From Leptospira congkakensis (GTDB lineage Bacteria; Spirochaetota; Leptospiria; Leptospirales; Leptospiraceae), in the NCBI RefSeq assembly GCF_004770265.1, contig NZ_RQGQ01000017.1, positions 1 to 64,000 of the forward strand: a DNA stretch of 64,000 bases, in the 5' to 3' direction. This document shows positions 40,021-49,646 of this stretch, piece by piece (within the stretch, counting starts at the first letter, position 1; each line of letters starts with the position of its first letter). Below the pieces are notes generated by a model. The model was not told the origin of the DNA. It did not search any database and worked only from the letters and a program-made list of their open reading frames with translations. The position numbers and the translations under genes were made by a program.

Positions 40021-40113
40021 TAAGCTCTAGTGAATTTTTCTGGATTGGATTCATTCAGTTAGCTTATTACCTTAAAACTATTCTTGAATCCTAATAAATT
40101 AACTTTAAATATT

Positions 40114-41130
40114 CTATAGAATATCATTTAGGTCTAGGTATTTTAATAATTCTCCACGATCGTTTTTCAATTCAGGACTAACTTTTTTGGTATTGATTTC
40201 ACCAATATTCTGGCATTTCCCTTTTTTATTCTCATCACTATAAAAATAACTATCAACTTTGTTCGTTTGAATGTGATTGGATGCACCCAATGTACCATCA
40301 CCACCATCAACGATGACTTTAACCATAACGTCTTGCAAATAGTTTATCTTAAACTCATCCGTATAAAATTGTTTTGTAGTAACCCCTAGTTTACTAATTC
40401 CAACAACAGTCACTGAATGGCTTGTATTGGATGATTTAATCCTTCCAGTTAAACAAGTTATGTTTTTACGAGGAAGGTCAAAATTCCACCAAACGAATCC
40501 TTTTACACCACTGACAATTTTATCAATCGAACTTAGATTAAATTCAAAATTATCAGAAGTTGATTCGGTGGTATTCACCGATGTTTGAATATCTTTACTA
40601 TCTTGTTTTTTTTCCCAAAGATTGTTTTGATACGAATACAGATTGTAAGCATTGGTTGGATTCTGGACAGGAAACTGCACCTCAATGCCAGGACCATCAA
40701 ATGGAACAGGTTGTCCTTTATAAAATGCATCCATCCGAAACATTCCACCAGATTCAAAAATTGAACTTTCGTTATATGTAAGATCCAATCGACTTAAATA
40801 AAAATCAAGTGGATTGATGACTTCAGTGATTCTCAATAAAAGAGTATCCCCTCTTTTGAATTCTGTTGGAAGTTTAAAACTATAATATTTAAAATAAAAT
40901 TTAGTACCGTATCTTCCTTCTGCCATATTTTGAGAATATGGATCAATATTTGTATCTAGAGTGATGAGATGATTAACAGATAGTTTTCCGTTTGCATCCG
41001 GAGTATTTTTTTGACTCCATTTTTTTTCAACTTCCCTATTCCATTCTAATCTTTCCGATGGATCTTTCCATTGGGCTGAGATGGAACTTACAAAAAACAA
41101 AGTCACGAATAGAGCAAAAATTAATTTCAT
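40114..41130 (-). CDS. Exported protein of unknown function
   Basis: 338 residues from the ATG at 41130, chosen because it gives a clean signal peptide (MKLIFALFVTLFFVSSISAQ, cleavage after SISA); a longer frame adds 22 residues before it. No lipobox Cys. The mature protein is rich in beta-strand and Asn/Ser/Thr (GDTLLLRITEVINPLDFYL, FRMDAFYKGQPVPFDGPGIEV) and ends in a Lys-rich acidic segment. Periplasmic or secreted. Family not recognised. Confidence 0.75.
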   Translation of the reverse strand: MKLIFALFVTLFFVSSISAQWKDPSERLEWNREVEKKWSQKNTPDANGKLSVNHLITLDTNIDPYSQNMAEGRYGTKFYFKYYSFKLPTEFKRGDTLLLRITEVINPLDFYLSRLDLTYNESSIFESGGMFRMDAFYKGQPVPFDGPGIEVQFPVQNPTNAYNLYSYQNNLWEKKQDSKDIQTSVNTTESTSDNFEFNLSSIDKIVSGVKGFVWWNFDLPRKNITCLTGRIKSSNTSHSVTVVGISKLGVTTKQFYTDEFKINYLQDVMVKVIVDGGDGTLGASNHIQTNKVDSYFYSDENKKGKCQNIGEINTKKVSPELKNDRGELLKYLDLNDIL

Positions 41131-41208
41131 ATAATTACCAAGGTTGAGGACAGTAATCTGTATCGATTGTATCTTAAAGAACTTTATACCGAACAAAAGA
41201 AAATTCCT

Positions 41209-41335
41209 GCGCCAGGGATACGGAAGGCTTGGTCGCGCAACCGAAGGTGGGCGACGGGAGCGAACGCGAACCCTGGAGTAGCCCGGTCCCTATGACAAAC
41301 CCATCCTTCGATTAGAAAGAGTTTGGAGGCGCCCT
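41209..41335 (+). repeat. Palindromic intergenic element, copy C (divergent)
   Basis: Shares its ends with copy B: GCGCCAGGGATA at the left, TAGCCCGGTC at 41279-41288 region, and GGCGCCC at the right. The centre differs (GGTCGCGCAACC hairpin-like part and GC-rich sequence), so it is a related but diverged or composite copy. It fills most of the 350-base gap before the OsmC gene. Confidence 0.6.
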
Positions 41336-41481
41336 TCTTCCCCTTTGGCTCTGTACAATGGATCAGAAGTTCGAATCATATACTATGCAATATTAGATTT
41401 TTTATCTGTTATAGTGAATATAGGGTTTGTCAATTTATTTTAGCCGAACAAGTTCAGTACTTACCAATTTGGAGGAAACAA

Positions 41482-41922
41482 ATGGCGAATACTTTATTTG
41501 AAGCAAAGGCATCGTGGGCCGGTGGGCTGAAACTCAACTTAGAATCAAGGCAACACAAATGGGTGATTGATGAACCGGAATTTTTAGGTGGAACCGATTT
41601 AGGTGCCAATCCCGTTGAGCATTTATTAGGTGGTCTTGCCGCCTGTGTTGGGGTTTTGGTTTCTGTTTTTGCACCCGCACATAAAGTGGAGTTAAAAGAT
41701 TACCAAGTGTTTGCAGAAGGTGATTTGGATTTGGATGGATTTCAAGGTTTATCGGATGTTAGGCCTGGTTTTTCAGAAATTCGATACCGAGTGAATATCG
41801 AAAGTGATTCACCAAAGTCAAACATCGATGCACTTCTGGCGCATATTCATAAAGTATGTCCGGTAAAAGATAGTCTTTCGGGAGTTCCTGTACTCAACAA
41901 ACAAGAGGTCGCGGCAGGTTAA
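41482..41922 (+). CDS. OsmC/Ohr family peroxidase-like protein
   Basis: 146 residues from the ATG at 41482, which follows GGAGGA at ideal distance; the longer frame upstream runs through the repeat and is not coding. The OsmC fold has two redox Cys: LLGGLAACVGVLVSVFA (central helix) and HKVCPVKDSL near the C-terminus, both present. Such proteins reduce organic peroxides with thiols or bind other small molecules. Cytoplasmic. Convergent with the Omp85-type gene. Confidence 0.9.
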   Translation: MANTLFEAKASWAGGLKLNLESRQHKWVIDEPEFLGGTDLGANPVEHLLGGLAACVGVLVSVFAPAHKVELKDYQVFAEGDLDLDGFQGLSDVRPGFSEIRYRVNIESDSPKSNIDALLAHIHKVCPVKDSLSGVPVLNKQEVAAG

Positions 41923-41934
41923 TGAAATGTATTT

Positions 41935-41969
41935 GGTATACCAATGTTTCAATCTAACACTGGTATACC
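41935..41969. repeat. Paired GGTATACC palindromes
   Basis: GGTATACCA (41935-41943) and its complement TGGTATACC (41961-41969) form a perfect 9-bp inverted repeat with a 17-base loop; each arm is itself a palindrome. It sits between the stops of two convergent genes. It could be a terminator (a T-rich stretch follows on the plus strand about 25 bases later) or a protein-binding site. Confidence 0.5.
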
Positions 41970-42003
41970 TCTAATTCATTGAATTGGTTTTCTTTTTAAA
42001 ATT

Positions 42004-43527
42004 TTAGAATACGTGGCTAAAGTTTACAAACAATTGTTCGTCTTCTCTAGACTTTGCATAATCTATCATAATGATTGTTGCTTGGTTCCAAGCAATTCGT
42101 AATCCAATCCCTCGAGAATAGGCATACCCTTTCCAACCTAACTTATGTTCATCGTCCCAAACACGACCATAATCAAAAAAGGGAACTAAGTTAAAGGCAA
42201 AAAATTCATCTCCGAAACGGGCTTCTGCAAATTTCCAACGAACTTCTGTGTTCCCCCAACCCATGGCTCGTCCCACAAATCGATCTTGTTTGAATCCACG
42301 TAAAGTCCGAAGACCACCAAGTCCACCCACAAGACCTTCCGTTCCCCACATATTTCTATATTCGTAAAAAGGGGATTCCCCTTCGGTCACACCCAAACCA
42401 AACCGGTTGGCGATGACAAGTTTATCAAATACCTTAGGAAATGGGCTCCAAAATAGTTTGGTTTGTGCAAAATACTTTTGATAGTCGTATTCGGATCCAA
42501 TGGCTTTGGTGTGTTTTTCATAGGTGGCTTCTGCAAAAATACCAGAGTTTGGATCTGGTTCAAAATCTCTAGTGTCGTAAACAAGACCTAAACGAAGGGA
42601 GTTCACATAACCACCATTATATCCAATGATCTTTTTGGCTTCATGATCCTCGGTGAGTCGAGTTTTTCCATTCGGAACATCTGCGGTATGTTCACCACCT
42701 AGAAGTGGATCCACACCACGAGCCAACCTACCATCATAAGTTCTAACAATATTATTCGAAAACTTTAATCCAGCAACAAGCCTTACTGTTCCACCAACAA
42801 AGGACCGTTCCGTACTCGCAGTCGCCATTGGCGTTTCTATCGTATAACGATTATACATTTTATCTGTGACAACAAAACCTGGAGCTTGTGGAAATCCAGA
42901 ATAGGTTTTTCCACCGAGACTAACTGGATCAGCACTAGTTCCTGGCCTATAAAACGTAAGGTTGTTTTCCTGATCCATATAACTTGCGTTTAAGATATGC
43001 CTTCCATCTTGTTGGTTGCGATCCAAATAAGACAGTGGCTTCATACTATCTTCCCCAATTCCAAAATAGAGAGTTGTGGGTGTGATGGTAAGAAATAGAT
43101 CCGCTCTTAGTCTCCATTGTGTATCCGCAATGAAGGGCATATCCAAACTTACTTGGTGGTATTGAGCATTTTTGTTTGTATTGAAATACTGACCAAACAC
43201 TCGCATCCGATACGGTGTGTAATGAAACAGTGGATCTGTTTTTTTTCCATTATCATAAACATAAGCTCGCGCTCCATACCCAATCCCTTCGTTTGGGTCC
43301 GAATTGATGAGCGGCAAACCTGTTAGATACCAACTATCTTTTTTGTCCTCTATATCCTTTTTACAAAGTTGTTTGGTCGGATCCATGGGAAAGGGAAGGT
43401 TTTTCGGAGGAGGATCTTTTTCGCAACCAGCACTGGGAACGTATTCCTGCGCCGAGAGAGGAATTGAGTTTGCCAAAAATAAACAAACAACAAAGGAAAA
43501 AAGAACAATCTGTGAGTATCGGTTCAT
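42004..43527 (-). CDS. Outer-membrane barrel of the Omp85/BamA superfamily
   Basis: 507 residues from the ATG at 43527 with a signal peptide ending IPLSAQ. The C-terminal two thirds carry a surface-antigen D15-like barrel with alternating strands, the lid-loop motif [16 protein letters not shown] (the VRGY/F-type motif of Omp85 proteins) and a terminal Phe (NFSHVF), the outer-membrane targeting signal. There is too little room for POTRA domains, so it is not BamA itself but a short single-barrel member. Substrate and role unknown. Alone on its strand. Confidence 0.85.
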   Translation of the reverse strand: MNRYSQIVLFSFVVCLFLANSIPLSAQEYVPSAGCEKDPPPKNLPFPMDPTKQLCKKDIEDKKDSWYLTGLPLINSDPNEGIGYGARAYVYDNGKKTDPLFHYTPYRMRVFGQYFNTNKNAQYHQVSLDMPFIADTQWRLRADLFLTITPTTLYFGIGEDSMKPLSYLDRNQQDGRHILNASYMDQENNLTFYRPGTSADPVSLGGKTYSGFPQAPGFVVTDKMYNRYTIETPMATASTERSFVGGTVRLVAGLKFSNNIVRTYDGRLARGVDPLLGGEHTADVPNGKTRLTEDHEAKKIIGYNGGYVNSLRLGLVYDTRDFEPDPNSGIFAEATYEKHTKAIGSEYDYQKYFAQTKLFWSPFPKVFDKLVIANRFGLGVTEGESPFYEYRNMWGTEGLVGGLGGLRTLRGFKQDRFVGRAMGWGNTEVRWKFAEARFGDEFFAFNLVPFFDYGRVWDDEHKLGWKGYAYSRGIGLRIAWNQATIIMIDYAKSREDEQLFVNFSHVF

Positions 43528-43672
43528 AGTTGTGCGAGCGTACACAAACCATGGACAATACGTACGTTAAAGAATCGGTCAATCAAGAAATGAGTTTCCA
43601 CTCACTTTTTGTAAAACTCCGACTTCCTTCGGAAATTAGGGAACTAGGCTTTAAAAGCCAGCAGTTTGATCG

Positions 43673-45193
43673 TTAATTTGTCATCTCTTTGGCCATAGAA
43701 TCCAGCTGAACAATGATTCCTCCGGTGGATTTACTACTTTCTGAGATTTGTTTGGAAATTTCGACTATGCTCGTTGCGTATTCTGAAATGTCGGCTGTGA
43801 TTTTTGTAGACTCTTCCGTAGCGATCTTTTGGAAATTCGTAGAGTTTTCGATGGTTTTACTTGTTTCGTAGATCCTTGTGTTTAGATTGTCGATGGTTTC
43901 GATAGCTTTGTCGATTTCTACAATTTTGCTACCAACGCCAGTGATCTCATCTTTAATCACACCAATGGCTGAATCCAGTTTTCCCATCATACTAGAAGAC
44001 CTGTTGATGAGTTCGCTACTTTCACCGATGAGAGAAAGATTCTCTTGGATGATCTTTGAAATTTCTTTAGAATTACGAGTGGTTGCAGCAGCTAACTTCG
44101 ATATTTCTTCTGCGACAACGGCAAACCCTCGGCCATGATCCCCCGCTCTTGCAGCTTCGATGGAAGCATTTAAAGATAACAAATTTACTTTGTCGGCAAT
44201 GTCATTGATTACAGAGACAAAGTCAGAAATTTCTGTACTTTTTTCTTTTAGAATATTGAACTTATTGATAGAAAGATGGATATGTTCCGAGGTATCATTG
44301 GAATAACCCATCACAACATCTAAATTTTTATAAATCCTTCCTGTTCCTGTTTGGACCGTTTCATTAATGGCTTTTAGATCATTTACAGATTGAATGGATA
44401 CTTCCGACTCGTTATACAACGATTTGGCGATTTTATTATTCGAATCTGCTTTGGATGATAATTCTTTTAAAGAACTTGAGATTTCAGAAAGGGAAGATGC
44501 TTGGTGTTCCGAAATTTGTTTTAGTTCTTCCGAAATTGTATCTTGATTTCTGATTTGTTGTTTCATCAGATCGATGGTTTGAAGGATGGTTTTAGCCATG
44601 TTTAGTAAATTCTCTAAGGCCGTTTTTGCTTCTTTTTGTTTTTCAACAGCTAAGTTTAAAAGTGTTCTGGTTGCCGTTGCTCCCACAGTGGCTCCGATCC
44701 CCACCCAAACAAAAATTAAAAACCTAACAATGATATTACTTCTCGGGCCTCCGGGAATCAATTCAGGTCGTAATACAAATAATACAATCTCAGAAACAAT
44801 AATTAGAATAAAATTATAAATAGAAGCATTACGATTGAAGTACAATACACTTAAAACAAAGGAGATATAAAAAGTAGCGGCAAGTTCTGTGGCCCCATAA
44901 ATTACATATTGGAAAACAAGTAAACATAAGGTAACACCTGTAATCGAAATGTAACTAGAAGCCCAATGTGTTTTTAACTTGGTAGAAAGTAAAAATCCAA
45001 CAATCAAAATAGAAGTAGCCAATACAAATTCAATGAGAATGCTTTGGTAAGTTAGGTATTCCGAACCTTTTCCTGAAATTTTGATGGAAAGTGTAGCAAC
45101 GTTGGCAAGAGCCAATATAGAAAGAAAGGACAAGAACATCCGTTTGTTGTTTCGTAACATCACTTCTGTGAAGAGATCTTCAGAAATGGTCAT
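43673..45193 (-). CDS. Methyl-accepting chemotaxis-like protein, six membrane helices, no outer sensor
   Basis: 506 residues from the ATG at 45193 (a TTG 33 bases upstream is possible). Residues 18-185 hold about six membrane helices with only short loops, unlike classical receptors with a large periplasmic domain. The rest is a signalling coiled coil; the hairpin tip is [38 protein letters not shown], which contacts CheA/CheW. Possible input is membrane state or a small ligand in the membrane. Methylation sites were not mapped. Single gene. Confidence 0.88.
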   Translation of the reverse strand: MTISEDLFTEVMLRNNKRMFLSFLSILALANVATLSIKISGKGSEYLTYQSILIEFVLATSILIVGFLLSTKLKTHWASSYISITGVTLCLLVFQYVIYGATELAATFYISFVLSVLYFNRNASIYNFILIIVSEIVLFVLRPELIPGGPRSNIIVRFLIFVWVGIGATVGATATRTLLNLAVEKQKEAKTALENLLNMAKTILQTIDLMKQQIRNQDTISEELKQISEHQASSLSEISSSLKELSSKADSNNKIAKSLYNESEVSIQSVNDLKAINETVQTGTGRIYKNLDVVMGYSNDTSEHIHLSINKFNILKEKSTEISDFVSVINDIADKVNLLSLNASIEAARAGDHGRGFAVVAEEISKLAAATTRNSKEISKIIQENLSLIGESSELINRSSSMMGKLDSAIGVIKDEITGVGSKIVEIDKAIETIDNLNTRIYETSKTIENSTNFQKIATEESTKITADISEYATSIVEISKQISESSKSTGGIIVQLDSMAKEMTN

Positions 45194-45539
45194 CACGTTT
45201 TTGGAAGCAAAAAATTTAGAAAACAAACAGAACCGTCCTAAAAACTAGATTAATTTTAAAGCCATAATGTAGAGGAAGAGTGCCTTGGCAAGAAACGTTC
45301 CAAGCCAACTCGCAGAACCAAAAATGAATCTCGTTCACCTCAGTAGAAATAAGACGAAAAGAAGTGATCCAAATACATTTTTTTAAGAAAATTTTCGCTC
45401 TATGCAATAAACAAATAGAAGAAAGACATTCATTAAATTGGAGATCAAACTACGATTTGATCCCATTTGCAATTAACAGGCTTTCTACTACAAACTCAAA
45501 TGTTCTCTGTTAGTTTTTATCAGAAAACTTTCAAGATCG

Positions 45540-45568
45540 TTGACACAATCATCAGGAAAAAATACAAC
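45540..45568 (+). promoter_or_regulatory. Sigma-70-type promoter of the TRL-like cluster
   Basis: TTGACA (45540-45545) and TACAAC (45563-45568) are separated by 17 bases; AGGAGG (45584-45589) follows five bases before the GTG start at 45595. The remaining gap 45194-45539 shows no gene. Confidence 0.7.
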
Positions 45569-45594
45569 AGACAAAATTTAATCAGGAGGATCAT

Positions 45595-45984
45595 GTGAAA
45601 AAGAGCATTTTTTTTGCAATCTCACTCACGATCATACTATTCACACAAAACTGTACAGGTGGTTCCATTCACTCATTGTACATCGCAAGTGCCAATACAA
45701 ACCCAACTAGGGACTATGCAACCCCAGCTTCTTATTACCGAGGCGGTTTGATATTCCACAAATCAAACGTTCCTGGCCCAATTGGAATTGGTGCAGAAGC
45801 TTCTACAGAAGGCCGTGGTTGCAACCACTCAATTCTGTATTTATTTTCTTTCGGGGATTCTTCTATTGAAACAGCAAAAAAATCTGCAAATATTACAAAA
45901 GTTGCTTTTATAGATTACGAACAACTTGGCGTTTTCGCTGGTTTTGTTTACCATAGAGTATGCACAATTGTTAAAGGATCTTAA
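45595..45984 (+). CDS. TRL-like lipoprotein 1
   Basis: 129 residues, GTG start set by an AGGAGG. The signal peptide ends FTQNC, a lipobox. The mature part matches the TRL-like family: CNHSILYLFSFGDSSIETAKKSANITKVAFIDYEQLGVFAGF and a final Cys in YHRVCTIVKGS. First of three tandem paralogs; it differs by a longer N-terminal stretch (SANTNPTRDYATPASYYRGG). Outer-membrane or periplasmic lipoprotein of unknown role. The next gene follows after 13 bases. Confidence 0.88.
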   Translation: MKKSIFFAISLTIILFTQNCTGGSIHSLYIASANTNPTRDYATPASYYRGGLIFHKSNVPGPIGIGAEASTEGRGCNHSILYLFSFGDSSIETAKKSANITKVAFIDYEQLGVFAGFVYHRVCTIVKGS

Positions 45985-45997
45985 TCGGGAGTTACCA

Positions 45998-46315
45998 ATG
46001 AAAATGAAATTAGTATTTATTTCTCTATTATCTGTATTTCTATTCGCAAATTGTGCGATAGGCCCAACTCACGGGTTCATTTTTTCCTCTACAAAATTTG
46101 CAGGAACATTCAACCCTGAAAACAATGTAAAGGCAACTAAAGAAGCAAAAGGATGCCAATTCACTTTGTTACATATTTTCAGTGCGGGTGATGCTGGTGC
46201 TGGTTATATTGCAAACAAAAATGGAATTAGCAAAATTGCAACGATTGACCATTCTTCCCTTTCTATTTTGACCGGTTTATTCCGTAACTATTGTACAATT
46301 GTATCTGGAGAATAA
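45998..46315 (+). CDS. TRL-like lipoprotein 2
   Basis: 105 residues from the ATG at 45998, which gives a complete signal peptide (lipobox FANC) and has GGGAG upstream; longer frames overlap gene 1. Conserved blocks GCQFTLLHIFSAGDAGAGYIANKNGISKIATIDHSSLSILTGLF and the terminal YCTIVSGE align with paralogs 1 and 3. Two bases separate it from gene 3, so the three are translated together. Confidence 0.88.
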   Translation: MKMKLVFISLLSVFLFANCAIGPTHGFIFSSTKFAGTFNPENNVKATKEAKGCQFTLLHIFSAGDAGAGYIANKNGISKIATIDHSSLSILTGLFRNYCTIVSGE

Positions 46316-46317
46316 TC

Positions 46318-46650
46318 ATGAAATACGTTTTGCTTGCAATTTTTAGTTTGGCTTTTTTTACAAACTGTTTGACTACTCCTGTTCCTGGTGTTCTATTCAA
46401 TGCTACAAGTCAACACGTTGTAGCTGATGCAACAGGAAACACTTTAACATCTGCTAAAGTAGAAAAATCAGGGAAATCCTGCAGTTTTTCCTTTTTTCTT
46501 GCAAACTACATCTTTTTTGGAGCTGGACATTCAATTGACGAAGCTGCAAAAAGTGGTGGAATCAAAAAAATCGCAGTGATTGATAGAGAGTCTGTTTCTC
46601 TTCTCACTGGTCTTTTCTATCGCGAGTGTTTAGTTGTTTGGGGAGAATAA
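46318..46650 (+). CDS. TRL-like lipoprotein 3
   Basis: 110 residues from the ATG at 46318 (GGAGAA upstream, inside the end of gene 2). Lipobox FTNC. Family blocks: CSFSFFLANYIFFGAGHSIDEAAKSGGIKKIAVIDRESVSLLTGLF and the last Cys in RECLVVWGE. In paralogs 1 and 2 the corresponding loop has GDSS/GDAG, here GAGH. It ends the cluster before a bidirectional terminator. Confidence 0.88.
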   Translation: MKYVLLAIFSLAFFTNCLTTPVPGVLFNATSQHVVADATGNTLTSAKVEKSGKSCSFSFFLANYIFFGAGHSIDEAAKSGGIKKIAVIDRESVSLLTGLFYRECLVVWGE

Positions 46651-46693
46651 TCCTCTTCTAAACTTACACTAGCATTTGTTAGTCAGTAAAAAA

Positions 46694-46738
46694 CCTAACA
46701 GCGGATTTTGTCCCTGTTAGGTTTTTTTATATCTATTG
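46694..46738. terminator. Bidirectional intrinsic terminator
   Basis: CCTAACAG (46694-46701) pairs with CTGTTAGG (46724-46731), extended by A/T pairs, with seven T after it on the plus strand and a run of T on the minus strand. It ends both the TRL-like cluster and the convergent creD gene. Confidence 0.85.
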
Positions 46739-46795
46739 GATGTTTGATATTCAAATTTTCGCTTTGAATATCGCTAAAGGAAATCCGTCTTTTTC

Positions 46796-48124
46796 TTAAC
46801 TTTCCTTTTTGATTCCGAACTGGTACCAGTCCACTTTGCGAGTGAAGTGCATGACTGCGGCGAGAACCATAAACAGAGCCAAAGATCCAAGAAGCAAAGC
46901 TTGTTCTTCAGAAGCCAAAATCACATACAAAAAAGAATACAAAACAAGATAATAGGATGCGGTGATAAGCCCCTTCTTTTGATTTTTTAATACATTGATC
47001 GCATAGTATCCGATAAGACCTGTCACTGCCAAACTCGAAAGAATGTATGCTGGTAAAAATCCAAAGTGTTCTGAAAAAGATAAGTTTAGAATATAAAACA
47101 AAACCATCGCACTTCCAATGAGAACGTATTGGATAGGATGTAATAAAACTCCTCCAAACACTTCCATAAGAAAGAACAAAGCAAAACTAGTTACGATAAA
47201 AAGAAGTCCATACTTCACAGACCTTTCCATTTTTAAATAATGATCCACAGGAATCACGAGGCCCACTCCATATCCTGAATTCAAAATTGTATCTAAAATG
47301 GAATCATTCATGGAATGGATGATTTGTGGATACGATCTTGCAAAGTAAGAAGATTCCCAAACTGCAGAAAATCCTTCTTCATGAATCGAACGATCTTTAG
47401 GCAAAAGGTTACCATTAAAAGATGGGTCCTTCCAATCAGAACTCATAACTAATTTAGATTTTTTACCAATGGGGATTACTGAAAATGATTCAGAACCTTT
47501 AACTTCTAATTGAATTTCGAAAGGGATGGAGTTACCAGCTTCTGTGATGGAAACAGCTGAGTTTAGTCCTGAATGTAAATAAGAGGATCTCGTTCCCGGT
47601 AAAAACTTTTTATCCTTACCTGCTAAATTTAATTTCATCTCACCGCCAAGCCCCTTCAAATCGGAAACAGAAACAACCAAACGAACATCATCCCAGTAAA
47701 TATATGTAGTATCGATAGGAAAGTCGGATGAAAAAATAGGAGAGAATTTACCAGAGATTTTCACCTTACTTGTGTATAACGGAATTTCATAGATACTTCT
47801 TTTGCGAAGTTCTGTTTTCATATCTACAACAGAGTCCATTTCCTCTGGTAAAAAATAAGCATAATCCGTTACATAATCCCACTTATCCTTTTCTTTAGAA
47901 GAACCGGATTTTGGAATTCTAAGGTTATATGGAACCATTAACACAGGACCTACGATCGTTTGGTTAGATCCCCATTTTTCTCCCACTTCCATAACGGCTT
48001 GGTTTCTCGAAGCACTTCTCTCCTCAATCAAAGAACCAACCATAACAAGGGGAATGATAAATAATAAAACCATACCGCCAAGGATGGCCAACCGAAGGTT
48101 TACCGAAGTTTGTAATTTACTCAT
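46796..48124 (-). CDS. creD: CreD family inner-membrane protein
   Basis: 442 residues: an N-terminal membrane helix (12-32), a large periplasmic domain (about 35-295) and four or five membrane helices (300-435). NQAVMEVGEKWGSNQTIVGPVLMVPY is the CreD family signature. In Enterobacteria CreD is an output of the CreBC system and affects cell-envelope properties and beta-lactam response. It is the last gene of ggt-creB-creC-creD, 74 bases after creC. Confidence 0.92.
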   Translation of the reverse strand: MSKLQTSVNLRLAILGGMVLLFIIPLVMVGSLIEERSASRNQAVMEVGEKWGSNQTIVGPVLMVPYNLRIPKSGSSKEKDKWDYVTDYAYFLPEEMDSVVDMKTELRKRSIYEIPLYTSKVKISGKFSPIFSSDFPIDTTYIYWDDVRLVVSVSDLKGLGGEMKLNLAGKDKKFLPGTRSSYLHSGLNSAVSITEAGNSIPFEIQLEVKGSESFSVIPIGKKSKLVMSSDWKDPSFNGNLLPKDRSIHEEGFSAVWESSYFARSYPQIIHSMNDSILDTILNSGYGVGLVIPVDHYLKMERSVKYGLLFIVTSFALFFLMEVFGGVLLHPIQYVLIGSAMVLFYILNLSFSEHFGFLPAYILSSLAVTGLIGYYAINVLKNQKKGLITASYYLVLYSFLYVILASEEQALLLGSLALFMVLAAVMHFTRKVDWYQFGIKKES

Positions 48125-48198
48125 AAAAATCTCCTACGTTTAGAATAGGGGATTCTCGTGAGTCTTTTATGATCGAATTGTGAGGATTCGGTGAGGAT

Positions 48199-49646
48199 CT
48201 ATGCCTTGGGGAAAAAAAGTGAAACTTCTACGCCTTTAGGAACTCGATTTTGAATCTCTAATTTTCCTCCGTGAAGGTCTACAATTTGACTCACAATACT
48301 CAGTCCCAATCCAGAACTCTTACGGTTGTTATTTGGTCTCGGTAAGGAATAGAATTTTTCTGTTACCCGATTCAATGCATAATCAGGGATCGTATGTCCT
48401 TCATCCAAAACGGAAAGTTTTAGGTTCTGATCTGATTCTTCTATAATTTTTATCGTGATTGTATCTTTTTCATTGGCAAAGTCAATGGAGTTTCTGATTA
48501 GATTTTCGATGGCTAAAAACAAATAATTTCGATTCCCCTTTACTTCCCAATGTTTATTTTCACAAATGATGATTCCTTGGAGAGATTTCCACTGAAGTTC
48601 CGTTTGAAAACTAGTAATGACTTCGTTTACTAAATCAAATAACAAAACTCGATCTTCTATCAAAATAGATTTTTTTCCCTCAAGAGAAGTAAGTTCCAAC
48701 ATCTGTTCAATGAGTTTTTGAATTCGTTTGGATTCCTCATGGATATTTTTTGTAAGACGATCTGATTCGTTTGGATGGGTTTGTAAAAGTTCTACAGAAG
48801 CTAAAATGGATGAAAGTGGACTTTTGATTTCATGAGTTAATGTTTGTACATAAGACTCTATATATTTTTTGCCTTCAATTTCTTCGACAAGTAAATCAAC
48901 TTCTTTACCCAGTTCATTGAGTTCTCGAATTCCTATTTTTGGAAAGATTACTTTTTCTTTTTTTCGCAACGCAGTCACATACTTCGAAAGCCGTAAAATA
49001 GGACGAAAACTCAAATAGGCTAACAAACTAAATAGAATGGCAATGGCAGATGCAACGAGTAAAGAAATTCGCCAAAACTTTCGTTTTGCTTCTTCAATAA
49101 AAGGAATCACTCCTGTTTTGGGTTTGATGACAGTAAGGACACCAATCACTTGATTCTGATAATGTATGGGAGAGGCAACAAAAATTGCTCCTTCACCTTC
49201 TGTATCAATCAGTTTACTGGACCTGGCTCCATATTTACCTTGGAGAGTCAAATACACATCATTAAACTTTGAATAGTCGAGTCCTTCTCGATAACCTTCA
49301 GAATCAAAAATCACAATTCCTTTTGCATTCGTGATATAAACTTGGATATCAGTGTTTGTTTTTAAAAGAGAATAAATTTTTGCTTCAAAAGAACGATTGT
49401 TTGTGTTTTTAAAAACAGGAGAGAATAATGAATGCAGGGATGAAGTAAACGTGGAATATTCATTGGGATGTTTTTCCAATCTTTCTTCCACAATTGCGGA
49501 TAAAATATGAGCCGTGTCATTCAATGACTCCTCGATAGTTTCCATATAACGAGGCCGAATGGATTCTTCTGTTTTATCGATTAAATAATAAAAACCAATA
49601 CTTAAGATAAAAAAAAACTAACGATGATGCGAATCCAAAGGTTCAT
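48199..49646 (-). CDS. creC: CreC-like sensor histidine kinase, 5' end out of frame
   Basis: The continuous frame runs from ATG 49545 to 48199 (448 residues): periplasmic domain, a membrane helix (about 155-178), HAMP-like linker, HisKA (QTLTHEIKSPLSSIL) and HATPase (LIRNSIDFA, SSGLGLSIV). A better start is the ATG at 49646, which overlaps the creB stop (ATGA). That frame gives MNLWIRIIVSFF and then meets a run of nine T (49609-49617) and a stop. With ten T it would continue ILSIGFYYLIDKTEESIRPR into the long frame and supply the missing first membrane helix. So the gene carries a one-base frameshift: true mutation, phase-variable tract, transcriptional slippage or sequencing error. Confidence 0.85.

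Noticed and set aside
41323..41481. N-terminal extension of the OsmC-like protein
   Set aside because: It runs through the end of repeat copy C, has no homology to OsmC, and a strong GGAGGA precedes the internal ATG at 41482.
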